64,000 nt of DNA, taken from Cerrena zonata (lineage: Eukaryota > Basidiomycota > Agaricomycetes > Polyporales > Cerrenaceae). The stretch covers positions 62,001 to 126,000 of the forward strand of contig JASBNA010000037.1 of NCBI GenBank assembly GCA_038087015.1, written 5' to 3'. The position numbers and the translations under genes are program-made. Position 1 is the first letter of the stretch, and the number at the start of each line of letters is the position of its first letter. The notes below the pieces were generated by a model. That model was not told where the DNA came from, did no database searches, and saw nothing but the letters and a program-made list of their open reading frames with translations. Positions 31,620 to 44,037 of the stretch are shown in pieces.

Positions 31620-34109
31620 ATGTCCTCGAACGATTGGAAACCTAGTAGCTGGAGAAACAAGCCTGCTGCACAGGTAGATTGTACCCTCACCTAGAATCGT
31701 CGGAACTTATGCTCTCGTAGGATGTGGTCTATCCCAACCATCAACATCTCAACAAAGTGCTCTCCAAAATCCGTTCACTCCCTCCGCTGGTGACACCTGC
31801 TGAGGTGCGTCAACCGTGCTCGTGTTATTGTTTCTTGCACCTTAATGCTCATCCTGACCCAGATCGAACGTCTCCGAAACCAACTCAGTCTAGTTGAGCG
31901 TAATGAAGCATTCCTTCTCCATGCCGGGGACTGTGCAGAAAGCTTCGACGCGTGTACCCACGTATGTTTCCCTCTCTAACCACCCCCATACTCTATTATG
32001 CTACATCCTACATGCATACGTCGCCACTCCATCTCCAAGCATTGCAATTCTCCAACTTGCCGCTGACGCTCAACTGATCGTCCCGCCCATACAGGAAAAC
32101 ATCTCGGCTAAGATTGGTCTGATCTTGTCCTTCTCCCTCATCTTGATCTGGGGTGCTCGGTTACCTATTGTAAGTCCCCCTTCAATTCTTCCCCGTACTT
32201 CCTGATTTGCCTTTCAAACCCCGACCATCGCGCACTATGAATTGCAGCTAAAATGCGAATACAAATATATAGGTCCGAATCGGACGTATTGCAGGCCAGT
32301 ATGCTAAGCCTCGAAGCAGCGCTACTGAGAAGATTGCAGGTCGGGAGGTTCTAAGCTTCAGGTAGGCTTTTCCTCATCGCTTAGTTTGTTGACATGCTGA
32401 TGCTTGCTTAGAGGGGATAACGTGAACGGGTACGCCATCTACGCTCACTTTTCCTTGACGATGTTCTCTGATGTACCTATAGTCTCGATCCAGATGATCG
32501 TACTCCCGATCCCGAAAGACTACTTAGGTATGTCAACGCTGCTGCATTTTTGATTTGGCCTCATGAAAGCGGATTCTGAATAGTGCTTACTTCCATTCAA
32601 CCACCACCCTGAATCATATTCGGGCACTCCTCACGTCCAATTTTGCCTCACTTCATCACCCTCGTTCTTGGTCGCTCTCGCACGTTCGATCGCCTGCACT
32701 GAAGTAAGTTCTTTTCCGTCCAAACCCTAATCAGATCTCCGTGAGCCCTACAAGCTTCATTTCAATCTGTCATCTCTGACATTCCCTAACCCATTATACA
32801 CCTCCATCTCATTTCCGCTCTGAACCCTACAACGGAGAGGAAATATGACGTACCAACTGTTTATTTATTTTTCAGGGCCGAGTTCGAGCGGATCACAGAA
32901 GGTCTCAGTGACGCTCTTGGGTTCACTCGTACCATCGGGTTCTGGCAAGAGAGCACCCCCTACGAGAGAGGCGGTGGACGAGGTGCCTTGGGCGAGGTCG
33001 ATTTCTACACCAGGTGCATATCACTACCTCTTTACTCTATACCCAATCTCACGCAATTTCTCCATTCCTTTAGTCATGAAGGCCTCATGCTCGAATACGA
33101 GGAAGCCCTCACTCGCAAATTCCCTCTCCCTGAATCTTTACTTCCTCCCAGGTCGGCTTCCCACTCTCGTTCGCCCTCCCCTCACGCTAGCCAAGCCGAA
33201 AAGAAGGGCCTCTGATGCGCACTACAACACCTCGGCTCATTTCCTCTGGATTGGCGATCGCACTCGCCAATTAGATGGTGCACACGTGGAGTACTTTAGA
33301 GGAATCAGGAACCCTATCGGCATTAAGGTGGGCCCCAGTATGCAGGGCGAGGAGTTGGTGAGGCTTTTGGATAGTAAGTCGACTTTCTTCTTGTCGATGG
33401 TGTAATCGCTCAACGATCTTGATAGTCGTGAATGCTGATAAGGAGAGTGGAAGAGTGACTTTGATCACTCGTTACGGAGCCGGAAAGGTATTCCATTGCA
33501 GTTATGACATCGATTAAAAACGAAGCATAATAAGTCTTTATTGTAGATTGAGAACTTCCTAGCGGCCCATATCGTGGCTGTCCAAAAGTCGGGACATCCA
33601 GTTATCTGGATCTGTGACCCTATGCATGGAAAGTAAGTTTAAGCTCGTAACACTAAGCGAATGTACAGGATCTCATATTTCATATTTCTTTAGTACACTA
33701 ACATCATCTAGCGGCCTCAAGACCCGAAACTTCGGCACTATCATAAGCGAACTGACATCATGCATCCGGATTCACTCTGAAAACAACTCTCGTTTGGGAG
33801 GTGTCAGCCTCGAGTTCACTGGTGAGCTCAACGACGAAGGTTTCAGCGTAACAGAATGCGTAGGAGGAAGTATGGAGCTGAGCGAAGAAGAACTGGGCCT
33901 TCGTTACCAATCCTTCTGTGACCCTCGACTCAACTTCGAGCAATCTCTTGGTACGTTTTCAAGTTGTTACCGTCATTTTTCAACTCCCTGATACACCCTC
34001 TTATATAGATGTTGCTTTTTTGATCTCGAACTACTTCAAGAAAGAGAGGTTAGGCGAAAACAGTGATGCTTTGCTCGCAGAATTGGGAGGAAGGGTTGCA
34101 TCGAAGTAA
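31620..34109 (+). CDS. Class II DAHP synthase (3-deoxy-D-arabino-heptulosonate 7-phosphate synthase)
   Basis: Fifteen exons join in frame to 484 aa: 31620-31673, 31721-31804, 31863-31961, 32095-32169, 32273-32361, 32412-32429, 32483-32527, 32584-32703, 32876-33013, 33074-33151, 33207-33373, 33426-33487, 33547-33632, 33712-33950, 34009-34109. The protein condenses phosphoenolpyruvate and erythrose 4-phosphate, the first step of the shikimate pathway. Signatures in order: WKPSSWR at the N-terminus, [14 protein letters not shown] (metal-binding Cys), [72 protein letters not shown] and CDPRLN. All catalytic blocks are present, so it should be active. The exon at 32412 is only 18 nt. This is the plant/microbial class II type, not the yeast Aro3/Aro4 type. 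Confidence 0.93.
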
Positions 34110-34232
34110 AAAAAAAAAGTACAGAACGAGGAGAGAACAGAAGGCCGTATCTAACAATACAAATGCATCGGTGACCGAGATATTGATACAACAGGTGGCG
34201 TTCAAACAGCGTAAATAGGAATAACGCAAGCT

Positions 34233-35909
34233 TCAAGCTTCAAGAGCCATACTCGAGGAATCTAGCGTCTTCTGCTTTTTGACACTATTCCTGCGGGTCG
34301 AGGTAGGTTTCGAAACAACCACGTCTTCTCGCTCTCGTTTTACCCCCTTTGAAGGAGATTGCATTTGAACTGGCCGTCTCTGGGCCCTCTTCTTCGCCTC
34401 GAGTTCCTTCTCCAGGTTCACGATGTATGGGAGTTCAAAATGTCGTGGCATGCCTTCAATCCGAGTTGTAGCGTTGAATCCACCTTCGTCCCGCTGTTTC
34501 TTGAAAAAATCAGGCGATCGTGGTTCTGAGGTTGCCCAATCACGTTCTGATGGATGATCCATCGTGAGATAGTCGAGAACACTGAGGATATCGTAGTTGA
34601 GTCTCGTAAGTCTGTTTTGTATCTTAAAGCTACACTTACCTAGGTAACGGGCCAGCGTGCAAGTCCTGGAACCATGGATCCTGTAAAGCCTCGCATGCTG
34701 TCGCTCGCTTCCAAGGTGCATATGTGAGGAGTTTACAAAGTAGTTCATACGCGGCAGGACAGTTATCGATGTGTTTGCTGCACCAGTCTTGCAGCTTACT
34801 CGGTTGCCTTGAACTAAGGCAGATTCAGAAGGTGAGTCTGTTGGCTATGGCTATTGACTTACACGTTCTGATCTTCAGTCTTGAGTATTTGGATCAGTTC
34901 TGGGACTACATTTATATTAAAATCGGTTACTATCGCTCGTCAATGAGTTAAGTATTCCTTAATTTTGTGACGTATGTACTCACATTCTGGCGTACCAAGG
35001 AGCATGGTCATGGCCCTCATGACGAACTTCACATCCTCGGGTAAGAGAAACGACATGGGCGAAGAGTGGTGATTAGGACGTTGGAAAACCGGGTTCTGTC
35101 TGAGGTAAGCCATTTCAAGAACGATGCATCCCAGAGCCCATATATCAGCCTCCTTTTTAACCTCGACGCGGATGGATTTATGCTGCAGTAGCACCTCTGG
35201 GGCCATATTCCATAATGGCATTACGACCATCCGAGCAGTTCCTACTGAAGTGGTGTAAATGGAATTATGTTCTAGTGGGCACCATGCATGATCAATATCG
35301 CCAATCTTCACCACGCCATCCTCCGTGATAAGGATCGACCCGGATTCCAGCTTGTGATGATGAATTGTGCGTTCATGTAGGAACGCCAGTCCTTTCAGAG
35401 CCTGATAGGTAACCGATTTGATGAAATCGATACTGAGGGACTGGAGTTGTAAGATACGCGAGCGCGTGTAGAGTATTTGCTGAGAACCGACAGGGTAAGT
35501 GGCCGGCACGAGTAGACTACAATTTATACACGAACCTGTAGATCGAAAGTGACATAATCATACATCACATAAGTAGTAGTGAAGCTGGTCAAGACGCCCC
35601 TTAGCTCTACTACATGATCATTTGATTGCCAGTCTTCGACCTATGATTCACTGTTAATGGGTAGTACAAACACAAAGAAGTAAGTGTGCATACAATGCGT
35701 TGTATATTCCATGGCATATAACTGACTCGCAAAAGTCGACTGGGACCATGAGTATAAGTCCACCTCCTGATGACCAGCTTTGTAGTTTCGGGGCCAACAT
35801 TGCAAGTAGCTACATATAGAGCTTTCTCCGGAGTTCCATTTCTGACACCCTTTATGTTAAAGAGAGTTCTGACGTTCTTGCAAACACAGAATTGGAGTTT
35901 CTTTGTCAT
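34233..35909 (-). CDS. CMGC/CDK-like protein with lost catalytic residues (probable pseudokinase)
   Basis: Six exons join in frame to about 467 aa: 35909-35694, 35640-35536, 35479-34984, 34905-34863, 34813-34640, 34602-34233. The fold order is kinase-like: beta-3 LVIRRW, hinge YVMYDYVTFDLQ, YQALKGLAFLHE, MAPEVLL, DIWALGCIVLEM, LLGTPE, then KRATACEALQDPWFQ, as in CDK-type kinases. The catalytic residues are missing: the VAIK lysine position is Arg, HRD reads HHK, the catalytic-loop Asn is Ser, and DFG reads DID. The glycine loop is also unrecognisable. The last intron would be only 37 nt; without it the protein ends shortly after QDPWFQDLHAGPLPR. The C-terminus is basic (KKRAQRRP, KREREDVV). 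A scaffolding role is inference. Confidence 0.68.
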
Positions 35910-37887
35910 CCTAGGGCATAGAAGGTGGCAGTAGAGACGAGTAGGAGGAATTTAATAGAGCAGAAAGAATAGGAAGATTTTGGTTGAAGGTGGGAAGGCT
36001 AGATATGGCATCGTCCCGATATCTTTATATCCTTGTCCTCGAGGCGTGGCCGGAAGAAGTTGGGCGGAGAACTTTGCTCTCTTTGTCCTTTGATCAAAAA
36101 GGGTAAGCGCATGTAATCTCGGAGCTTTGAACGTCGTCGGCGATTGAATCTGGGTGGACACACATGCGCCCGCCTGGGCTGCACGCCACTCGTTTTATGT
36201 ACTCACTTGTGGAAATTCTAGGCTGGTGATATTGATTGATGTTATACATAGGACTCGGTCAAGTGGGAGTTTGTTATACTCTGTTATGGATACACTTGAG
36301 CTGAAACCTGAGGCATCACAATATTTGCAGGGACGGCCTGCTAGGACTGTGAGAACATGATTATCGATTGAGCGGGCTCCCGTCAGGCTTGTAAAGTCAC
36401 CTATGGACAGAACAAGCTCATTGAACAACGGGAAGCAGGTTGGTTCTGTATTAGTCGTCTATTTTGCTTTTTGGTGCCCTCGCCATCGATCTGGTTATGA
36501 CGAGGGCTTTGTAAGGATTACGAACATTTAAATGAGTAAATCCAGATTGATCTACTCAGTCCTTTACTACAGTGACCCGACGTCTTCTGACATCTAAACA
36601 TTACTTACTTCTTTATTATATATAATAAATTGCTAAGTTGATCTCGATGAATGCAAGTAGATCTGCTTGAAAGGACTCATACAAGATATTCAGTTTCCGA
36701 GTTCAAGGTTCTTGTCGGAAGTAATCGGCGGATTTCACGAGCGCTAGCCCTCTTCCTTTCAACCTTGACCATCTAGACTACTGTAACCTGAGTCAACCGT
36801 CGTTGAACTAGACATCTGCGTTCTGTACCAATAGCCCTCAGCTTTAACATCAACTTCACATGTCTTGTCTCTGTGATATCTGGCTCGAGACCGGGAGATC
36901 AAGTCTGCCACTCCGATGTGACGTGTATATTTTGGGTTATAGTTTCACCGCATGACCGCACATTCAGTAACACTGAAAGTATACTCTCCTGCAGATATGA
37001 TCATAAAAACGACAGGGATATCGTTTTTTCTGCACGTTACGCGTCATGCATCATGTATCGAGTGTGATACTTGACATTTGATACTTAAACGCCTACCTCC
37101 TTCCTACACTGTATCCCTGGTGCATGAATCAGAAACCCAGCTGGATAGGATTGTGGATGTACTTCTGCTCCATCCATCTTCACCTTTCCGCTCGTGTATG
37201 TTCTTAGAACGAAACCGTATAGTGTTGCATGATGTCACCGTATCTTTCTAGGGATGAACATGATCTGCTGACTCGTTTTATGATATCGGTAGAGCACTTG
37301 AACCCTTACTTCGTATGAATTATCAACGTCGTGTTATCACCGAGCTCTGATGTATTTTTGGAACTGACCTGCACAAGGCATCATAGGATCCAAATTACAT
37401 AGTGTTCAACCTTACGACCCTGAGGTATACGCGACTATCTCAACATGAAACAAGTAACGTCCTCTCCTCGTAGAACCCTATGATTGATGATTTGTTCATT
37501 CGAGGACTGTTCGAATTCTGTGCCTATTGATCCATGCTTGGGTCATGCGTTTCTCTAGGTCCTCAATTGAATTATGTCGTTACAAAGCGATAACGCTACC
37601 TCAAGGGTCGAGCGGTTCACCTTTGTTTATTTCGTTCATCATTCATCATATTCCTTTTCGTAAGCTAGGGTCACTGCATAGACGATGCCATGCTAATTTC
37701 ATTGTTCCTAACAGTCCCATGGCCATTGAGGACCCTGAGCTATCATCCTCAAGGCGATATGCTGGGAAGTAGATACTCAGACCATATATTTATGGTGGTA
37801 TCACTCCACTGGATCGTATCCTCCCTCGTCCCCATCTTTTCCCGCCACTACTAACACTTCCACACAAGGACTCGCGATATTTGAAGC
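35910..37887. other. Intergenic, possible small minus-strand ORF
   Basis: A minus-strand frame at 36195-36428 (contains LSIGDFTSLTGA and GRPCKYCDASGF) looks protein-like but is only 78 codons, and I cannot attach it to anything. The rest, including the promoter of the kinase gene, shows no gene. Confidence 0.35.
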
Positions 37888-40800
37888 ATGGATGGCGCGG
37901 TATCCGGATTGTTGAATCTGTTTAGCAACGTCGTGCAATACTGCTACTCACAACTTCAGAAGATGAAAACCAATACACAAGAATGCCACGTCTTAGCCTC
38001 TTTCATACAGCGCATACATGAACTCGTCAAATCCAGGAGCAAGAGTGGATTGGCTCCTCACCTCAGGTCGGAAATAAAGGAATTGTCTGGGTCCGTATAC
38101 CTGATTTCAATCATCGTCTTGCATGCTAACCTGGGCTATAGGTTTCTATCCGAATTCGTCAGTACTGTCGGGAGCATGTCGGACAAGTCCTGGCTCAAGC
38201 GATTCTGGTGGCAGGACGAAATAACTCGACGTATTGGATTGACTTATCGACGTATCCAAAATACGTTAGATTTGTTTCAGGTGGGAAATTTCTTCGTCTA
38301 GTTTGGTAAACGTCTGATGACGTGAGTGATCCAGCTCGAAGAGAATATTCACTCCGTCTCCCGAAAAGGAGAGAAGGCGCGGCAAGCAGACTCTCAGCAG
38401 CTTCGACAAACCATCGAACCCTACCTAGGAGACAGTGATGCCATTTTCAAGGTATGCGAAACTATGGTACGGTTTGAGGCAATCGTCCTAACGACTGATA
38501 TCAGTTGCTGGATATTCGGCCTGAGGAAATACCTGAGGCTAAGATCCTTGTTCAGAAGGTTAGTATACTCCTCTTCATTGTAACCTATTTCGTATTAATA
38601 GCTCGTGTAGCTACTCACTAGACTTCAGCAGTCGACAGAGAAGCGATTCTTTGAACAAGCACTGTATGCACTACAAAGTCGTTCTGGTCATTTTGGGCTG
38701 GACGACGCCGATGATTTCTCGATTACCTCACTCGAGGTAATCCGTACCCCTCGACAATTAGGAACAGGTGGGTTTGGTACCGTGTACGAGGGCAGGGTTA
38801 TCGGGATCAAAGCAGTTGCTATCAAAGAACTTGACGGCGTACCAGAATCGGTTCGTTTCTTGCTCCATTCTCACAAGAATCAGGGTTCGAACTGACTATG
38901 ACTTCACTGGTAAGATTGTATGGCAAGAAATCAAAACGTGGAAGCGATTGAAGCATGAACATATTGTTGATCTAATTGGGGCTGCGCCGTCCGCCAATCC
39001 TCCTTTTATCGTGTGCGAATATATGGAGAATGGAGAAGCAATGGGTTATCTTGCTCGTAACCCAGGTGCTGATAGAAAACTCCTCGTAAGTTATATGCAA
39101 CATCTAATATGATCAGAGGGGTACTTACACGGGGGTTAGCTCCATGATAGTTCTCTCGGTCTACTTTACCTGCACTACCATTATGTCATACACGGAGATC
39201 TGAAGGCAGTGAGTCTGATTTTCACTATTCTCTGCATTCATAATAACTAACATTTCCCTAGGCAAATATTCTAATCGACGCAGAAGGGCGTGCTCGTCTA
39301 TCGGACTTTGGTCTCTCCATTGTTCGATCCCATTCGTCCAGACTAAGGCAAACTAAGAAGGTCGCTGGACCGCTGTATGGGACAGCGCCGTGGATGGCAC
39401 CGGAATTGCTTAAGGGAGAGCGAATCTCTGTTGCTAGTGACGTATACGGTTTCGCCATGACGATGTATGAGGTACGCACCATGTTATATCTTTTTAACCC
39501 CCTTACTCAACGTTCTTGTAGGTTTATTCAGGGATGGTTCCCTTTGCCAATATCGCTAACGACGCGGCGATCCTCTTATCATCCATTGTTGATAGGCGAA
39601 TCCGTCCCTCACGGCCACCCTCAGTGTCAGGAACAACCTCCTTAGATGACGACGTCTGGGACGTTATGGAGCGAAGTTGGAATCATGAGCCATCGAGACG
39701 GCCCAAGGTATCTGACATAGCATCCATTCTAGGACGGCACAGAGGCAGAGCAACACAACAAGCTACAGGAGCTCCTGTCAAAGTTAACGATCCAAAGCCT
39801 GCCGTTCCTCCCAAGGGACAGACTCATCGTCCTAACGATAATGATACCATTCAGTTCCCCGTTCCCGGAATAGAAGGTGTTCCGTTGGAAAATTTAAACG
39901 GGTGCTATTCTGAAAACTCTCTACCTAGTACCTCTAGATCTACGGATAAAGAAGATAACCACAAGGTGCAGTCGTCTTCCACCCCGGCCAACTATTTTGT
40001 AGGGGGCTGGCGGCAGGAAGCCAAGCGTACTATGGCTGATCCATCCACCACACCACACATATCGACCCATGCGTTGACCCATCAACTATCACAAGTACAG
40101 ATATCTTCTAGCACCCGCAATACCTCGAAGCCGCCGAATCTATCTCGCCCATGGGAACGACTCAGGGACTACTTTTTCAAATGGACCGAAAGCTGGGACT
40201 ATCAGACTCTCTCTGTTGCTCACACTTCAACCCAACCCAATTACGTTGTGAATGACATCGCACTAACCATATGGATCATGCAAATGTATAAACGGAGGCT
40301 ACGCTATCTGTGGAGTGAACGACTTTACGACGTCGTTGAAGTCTTCACCGTTCCCCCACTGTACACTGCGAAAATCAACAGGTGTTTGGTAGGAAATAGC
40401 GACAAGACTTTAGAGCAGCAAGGCATAACAGCGGCTCTTAAGGTTCTATGTGACTTGTGGTCCGTTGTACGACACGGTGAGAATGCTGAGCCTAAGGTTG
40501 TCTTAGTTGTCGGTCAACATGCGAAAGACAAATCTCGGTGGCTAGTACACAAGTATGTTATCTCATGCACTACACGATGTATACGCCCACTAACAAGTTC
40601 GTAGGATCTCGCTCCTTGATGGAAATATCTGTACATACGAGACTAGTAACAACGAATCACCGCCTACTGCAAATGTAAGTTGGTAGCCTGCACGACGATC
40701 ATCTTTGCTGACAAAGGTCTGTGTATAGGAACTTCCTTCCGGATGGTGGTCAGTTATCTGTTCTCTGTGGCCTCATGTTCGCCATCGCCCGACGCTTTCA

Positions 40801-40995
40801 ACAAGAATAATATATAGGTCAAATCAGCCAGCATATGAAAGTTCTCTCTCTGCTGCAATAACATGGAGAAATTTACTACAAGATTTGCGTCCAGATCGTG
40901 AAGCCGATCTTCATGAAACCCGCTCGTCAATCAGGAGAGAAACTGAAATTCTACTTCATTCAAGGTTCAATGTAGAGTACGTTCGAACGACCTGA
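37888..40995 (+). CDS. TKL-type protein kinase with N-terminal helical region (MLKL-like architecture)
   Basis: Ten exons join in frame to 867 aa: 37888-38280, 38335-38451, 38505-38558, 38629-38850, 38915-39085, 39140-39208, 39262-39471, 39522-40552, 40605-40674, 40729-40995. Residues 1-190 look all-helical (LLNLFSNVVQYCYSQLQ, EITRRIGLTYRRIQNTLDLF), like the four-helix-bundle plus brace of MLKL-type and fungal NLR N-termini. The kinase domain (about 228-470) is complete: LGTGGFGTVYEG, VAIK (Lys 254), Glu 267, HGD (339) as often in agaricomycete TKL kinases, DFG (357), APWMAPELL and the terminal RPKVSDI. The region 490-867 is a low-complexity linker, then an unrecognised folded-looking part (WERLRDYFFKW, YLWSERLYDVVEVF). 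The MLKL comparison is inference from layout. Confidence 0.85.
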
Positions 40996-41585
40996 ATTAT
41001 TGTTTATATCATTAGCTCGAGTTATAGCCCGCCCTTGTAATAGTATACTAATTTGTAAATTCTTTCAAAATAGCGGAATGTATAGTATGCACTGTTTATT
41101 TCGTTTATTAGCTTTCAAGTTGAGAGGACTATCTCACGCCATCTGTGACGGGTATTATTCATGAATCTCCTGGATCCATACACACTAACATACATCATCG
41201 AAAACGCCAAAAAAAAAGATTGTTTAAATTTCTGACTCACAGCCTGCAATTTGGATCTTATCTTATCGCACCAATGACGCACTTCCTGTTTGAGCAACCA
41301 AGTTTGATGTTGACCTTTACTCAGTGTCCCTTATAACAAGAGTACTTGCTTTTGTACCTACGAATATTCAATATTCAACTCCCAACCATTCTACGACTCA
41401 GTCGCCCACATCTCGCATCTACCCTGTATCGCCTACGACTAATCAAAGTCATATCACCACACCCATATTCAACCTCAGACTCTAGCCGCTGGTCCACTGA
41501 GTCGAATAATCCAGTGCACGCAACCTTTACCAAGTCTGCGAACAGACGAAATAACGCTCCCAGACGCGGTAAAGGTACATCTGGC
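40996..41585. other. Kinase 3' flank and tRNase Z upstream region
   Basis: An open frame in phase with tRNase Z runs from 41346 (no ATG) to 41585 and is rich in Arg, Ser and Leu (LRLSRPHLASTLYRLRLIK). It could be part of a mitochondrial presequence if an upstream exon supplies the ATG. No in-frame ATG exists before the stop at 41334. Confidence 0.4.
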
Positions 41586-42998
41586 ATGCGTGATATCACT
41601 ATTTCTTTCCTAGGGACCACAAGCGGCGGCGGGCCAACCGACACCAGAAATTGCTCCAGTCTGGTTTTGGACGGTCTCGGGAATAGTTCACTATGGAGTA
41701 AGCAAGCCTAGGAAGTTGTATGTTCATGTTGATAAAACTATGTTACCTGGTTTAGTGTTTGACTGTGCTGAGGGTACTGTTCGCCAATTTGCGACTCAAC
41801 CGCATCGGTATGCTGACGGCCGTCATCTCAAAATGAGCAGAGTTACCAAGATATTCATTACTCATATGCATGGTATGTTTCTCACAAGGGAAGATATCAT
41901 GATAAATGTCAACATTAAACTACACGTACTGGATAGCTGATCATACGATGGGCATCATCACGTTATTGCGCAACGTTCTTGGTATACATAAACCATCTAC
42001 AGAACCCGACGAGAAAACACCAGAACCTATTCTCCCTAAAGTTGAGATATACGGCCCACGTGGCATGCGACAATTTGTTCGCTCGATCTTTACCCTTACG
42101 CATACCCGTTCAGCCGATAAGTACACTGTTCACGAGCTCCTCCTGTCTGGCGAGTCCGCGTCAGCATCCGCTGTCTCCGTTGAAAACGACCCTCTCCACG
42201 AGAGCGAACTCCCGGGCAAGGATTTCCCATGCGATGCCAATGGCTTCTGGCGCAATATTACTTCAGAACTCTGTACTGGTTACGGATCAGGTCGCTACAC
42301 TCTACTCGTAGATGCTGGTCCTATTCTTCACCGAGATCCTTGCATAGGATACATTGTGCGTGAGGTGATCCTCTCACCTAACAGCCACTACGATCCACTC
42401 GGAGCCACACCCGAGGGGAGAAACATCGTTATCCTTGGCGACACGCATGACCCTTCCGGCCTCATTCCACTCATCAACTCTCCTCCTACTGTGGTAAATG
42501 AAGCTGAAACCAGAGACGGTCACTATCTGCCTCGTGTCTCGCTATTGATTCATGAAGCGACCGACGCATATATCCCTCCGTATATCGATCCTATGAGTAA
42601 AACAGGACGAAAACGAACGGCAGAGAGTGTACTCGAGAAAGCACTTGAGAAGGGTCACAGTACCCCCGGAATGGCTGGTAATTTTGCTAGGCAAATAGGT
42701 GCTGAACGGCTTGTTTTGAATCATATTGGTGCTCGGTAAGCTATCCCCATCTCAGACTACTACTCCAGCAACAACTAACAGAAACATCTCTATTCTCATA
42801 TATACCAGTTTCCCAGCTCCTATTCCTGGTCGTGCCCAGAGCAACTTCGAACGATTCCGTGTTGCATGTATACAGGAAATAGAGCGCCAAGCCGAAGAAA
42901 CATGGGGTCATGGGAAGGTAACTGCTGCTTGGGACTACTATAGTATCAGTGTCCCGCCCTATAGCCCTGTGGGTGTTCCTGACGTGGCAACCTGCTAG
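41586..42998 (+). CDS. Ribonuclease Z (short-form tRNase Z, ELAC1-like)
   Basis: Exons 41586-41697, 41756-41872, 41937-42735 and 42809-42998 give 405 aa. This metallo-beta-lactamase-fold endonuclease removes 3' trailers from tRNA precursors. Motifs: ITISFLGTTSGGGPT at the N-terminus, FDCAEGTVRQF, THMHADH (the HxHxDH zinc motif, split by the second intron), YGPRGM, VILGDT, LIHEAT and the final LNHIGAR. I chose the ATG at 41586 because the family begins close to the FLGT strand; an open Arg/Ser-rich frame upstream may encode a targeting peptide in a longer isoform. The stop at 42998 is followed, in another frame, by a hydrophilic 42949-43377 ORF that could be an alternative C-terminus. Confidence 0.88.
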
Positions 42999-43377
42999 AG
43001 GAGAAGTGATGACTTGGGAGCGTAGGGGGGAAGGTTCTTCATACCAACGAGAGGGAAGAAACGATTCTTGGGTACCAGGGCCGGCATATCGAGAAAAAGC
43101 AGGTGTAGAAGGTATGAACGTTCAGGCATATGATAGGGCGAGAGAGTGGAAAGAAACGCAAAGAACGCAGCAAGGTCCTGGAGCCGCCAGATATTCCCGC
43201 CAGGAGTATCATATTGAAGCAATGCGAATCGAGTCCTCACAGGGAAATCAAGAGCACAAGAGAGCAAGTAGCAGTAACGTAAATCATGGTAAGAATAGAC
43301 ATCGCAATCGTGGAGGCGGTTCCTCGAGGAACGGGCAGCAGAGCGAGTATAGCGACAAGAGACCGCGAAACGTATAG
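42949..43377 (+). other. Hydrophilic ORF overlapping the tRNase Z 3' end
   Basis: A 142-codon frame rich in Arg, Gly, Ser and Gln (RNRGGGSSRNGQQ, KRPRNV at the end), overlapping the last 50 bases of tRNase Z in a different frame. A small splice would attach it as a basic tail. It may also be chance open frame in a 3' UTR. Confidence 0.3.
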
Positions 43378-44037
43378 ACACAATGTCAACAGATACCCGG
43401 TAGGCCTTCACTGTTGCAATTTTTAATAATGAGTGTTCCTCTAACAGGGCGTCCTTCCTTACAGGAAATTTCATTATTCCCTCTTAAATACCAATAAATT
43501 CATAACAATGAGATAACGTCGAATTGAGAGTTGAATTACTACAAATAGAAGCAACCCTTCCCTCAAATCATCTTCGAGAATCCTCAAAAATTATCTCAGA
43601 AACCTCTACCGTTCACCCCTTCTGTGTGCTCTGGGTGCGGATGACGGTCTGCATATGAAATGTTATCTGGGTTTCTGGGTTTCAGAACTTGTCCCGGCTA
43701 TGCTAAAGTATCGAGTAACGAAACACTTTCAAATGGTTATTGTAAATGCCTTCTTACTTCATTCTCTTATCTATCGATATTTTATAACCGCTTTTTAGCA
43801 CCTCATGTTTTCTTTAGCTTGCTATCTACATTACTACTAGCTTTAAAAATAAACTTGGTTAAGGTGCGTTGCGTTACTTATTAGTATTGCATGAGACGCG
43901 GTGTGACCAATATCTCGTGATTCAGTAACACCGTGTCGTAGTCACGTCTACCGTCGGCGGCGCGGCCGGGCCTGCGCTGGTCAGCGTCACGAACTGAATG
44001 GTCTTCACGAGAACCAGAAATACCTCTCGCAATCACT
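43378..44037. other. Intergenic, no gene seen
   Basis: Spacer between tRNase Z and the F-box gene. No recognisable coding or structural signal apart from a short GC-rich inverted stretch near 43950 (CGGCGGCGCGGCCGGGCC). Confidence 0.4.

Noticed and set aside
37888..38600. Splitting the N-terminal exons of the kinase into a separate gene
   Set aside because: All exon phases join cleanly to the kinase exons, and no stop or promoter signal intervenes.
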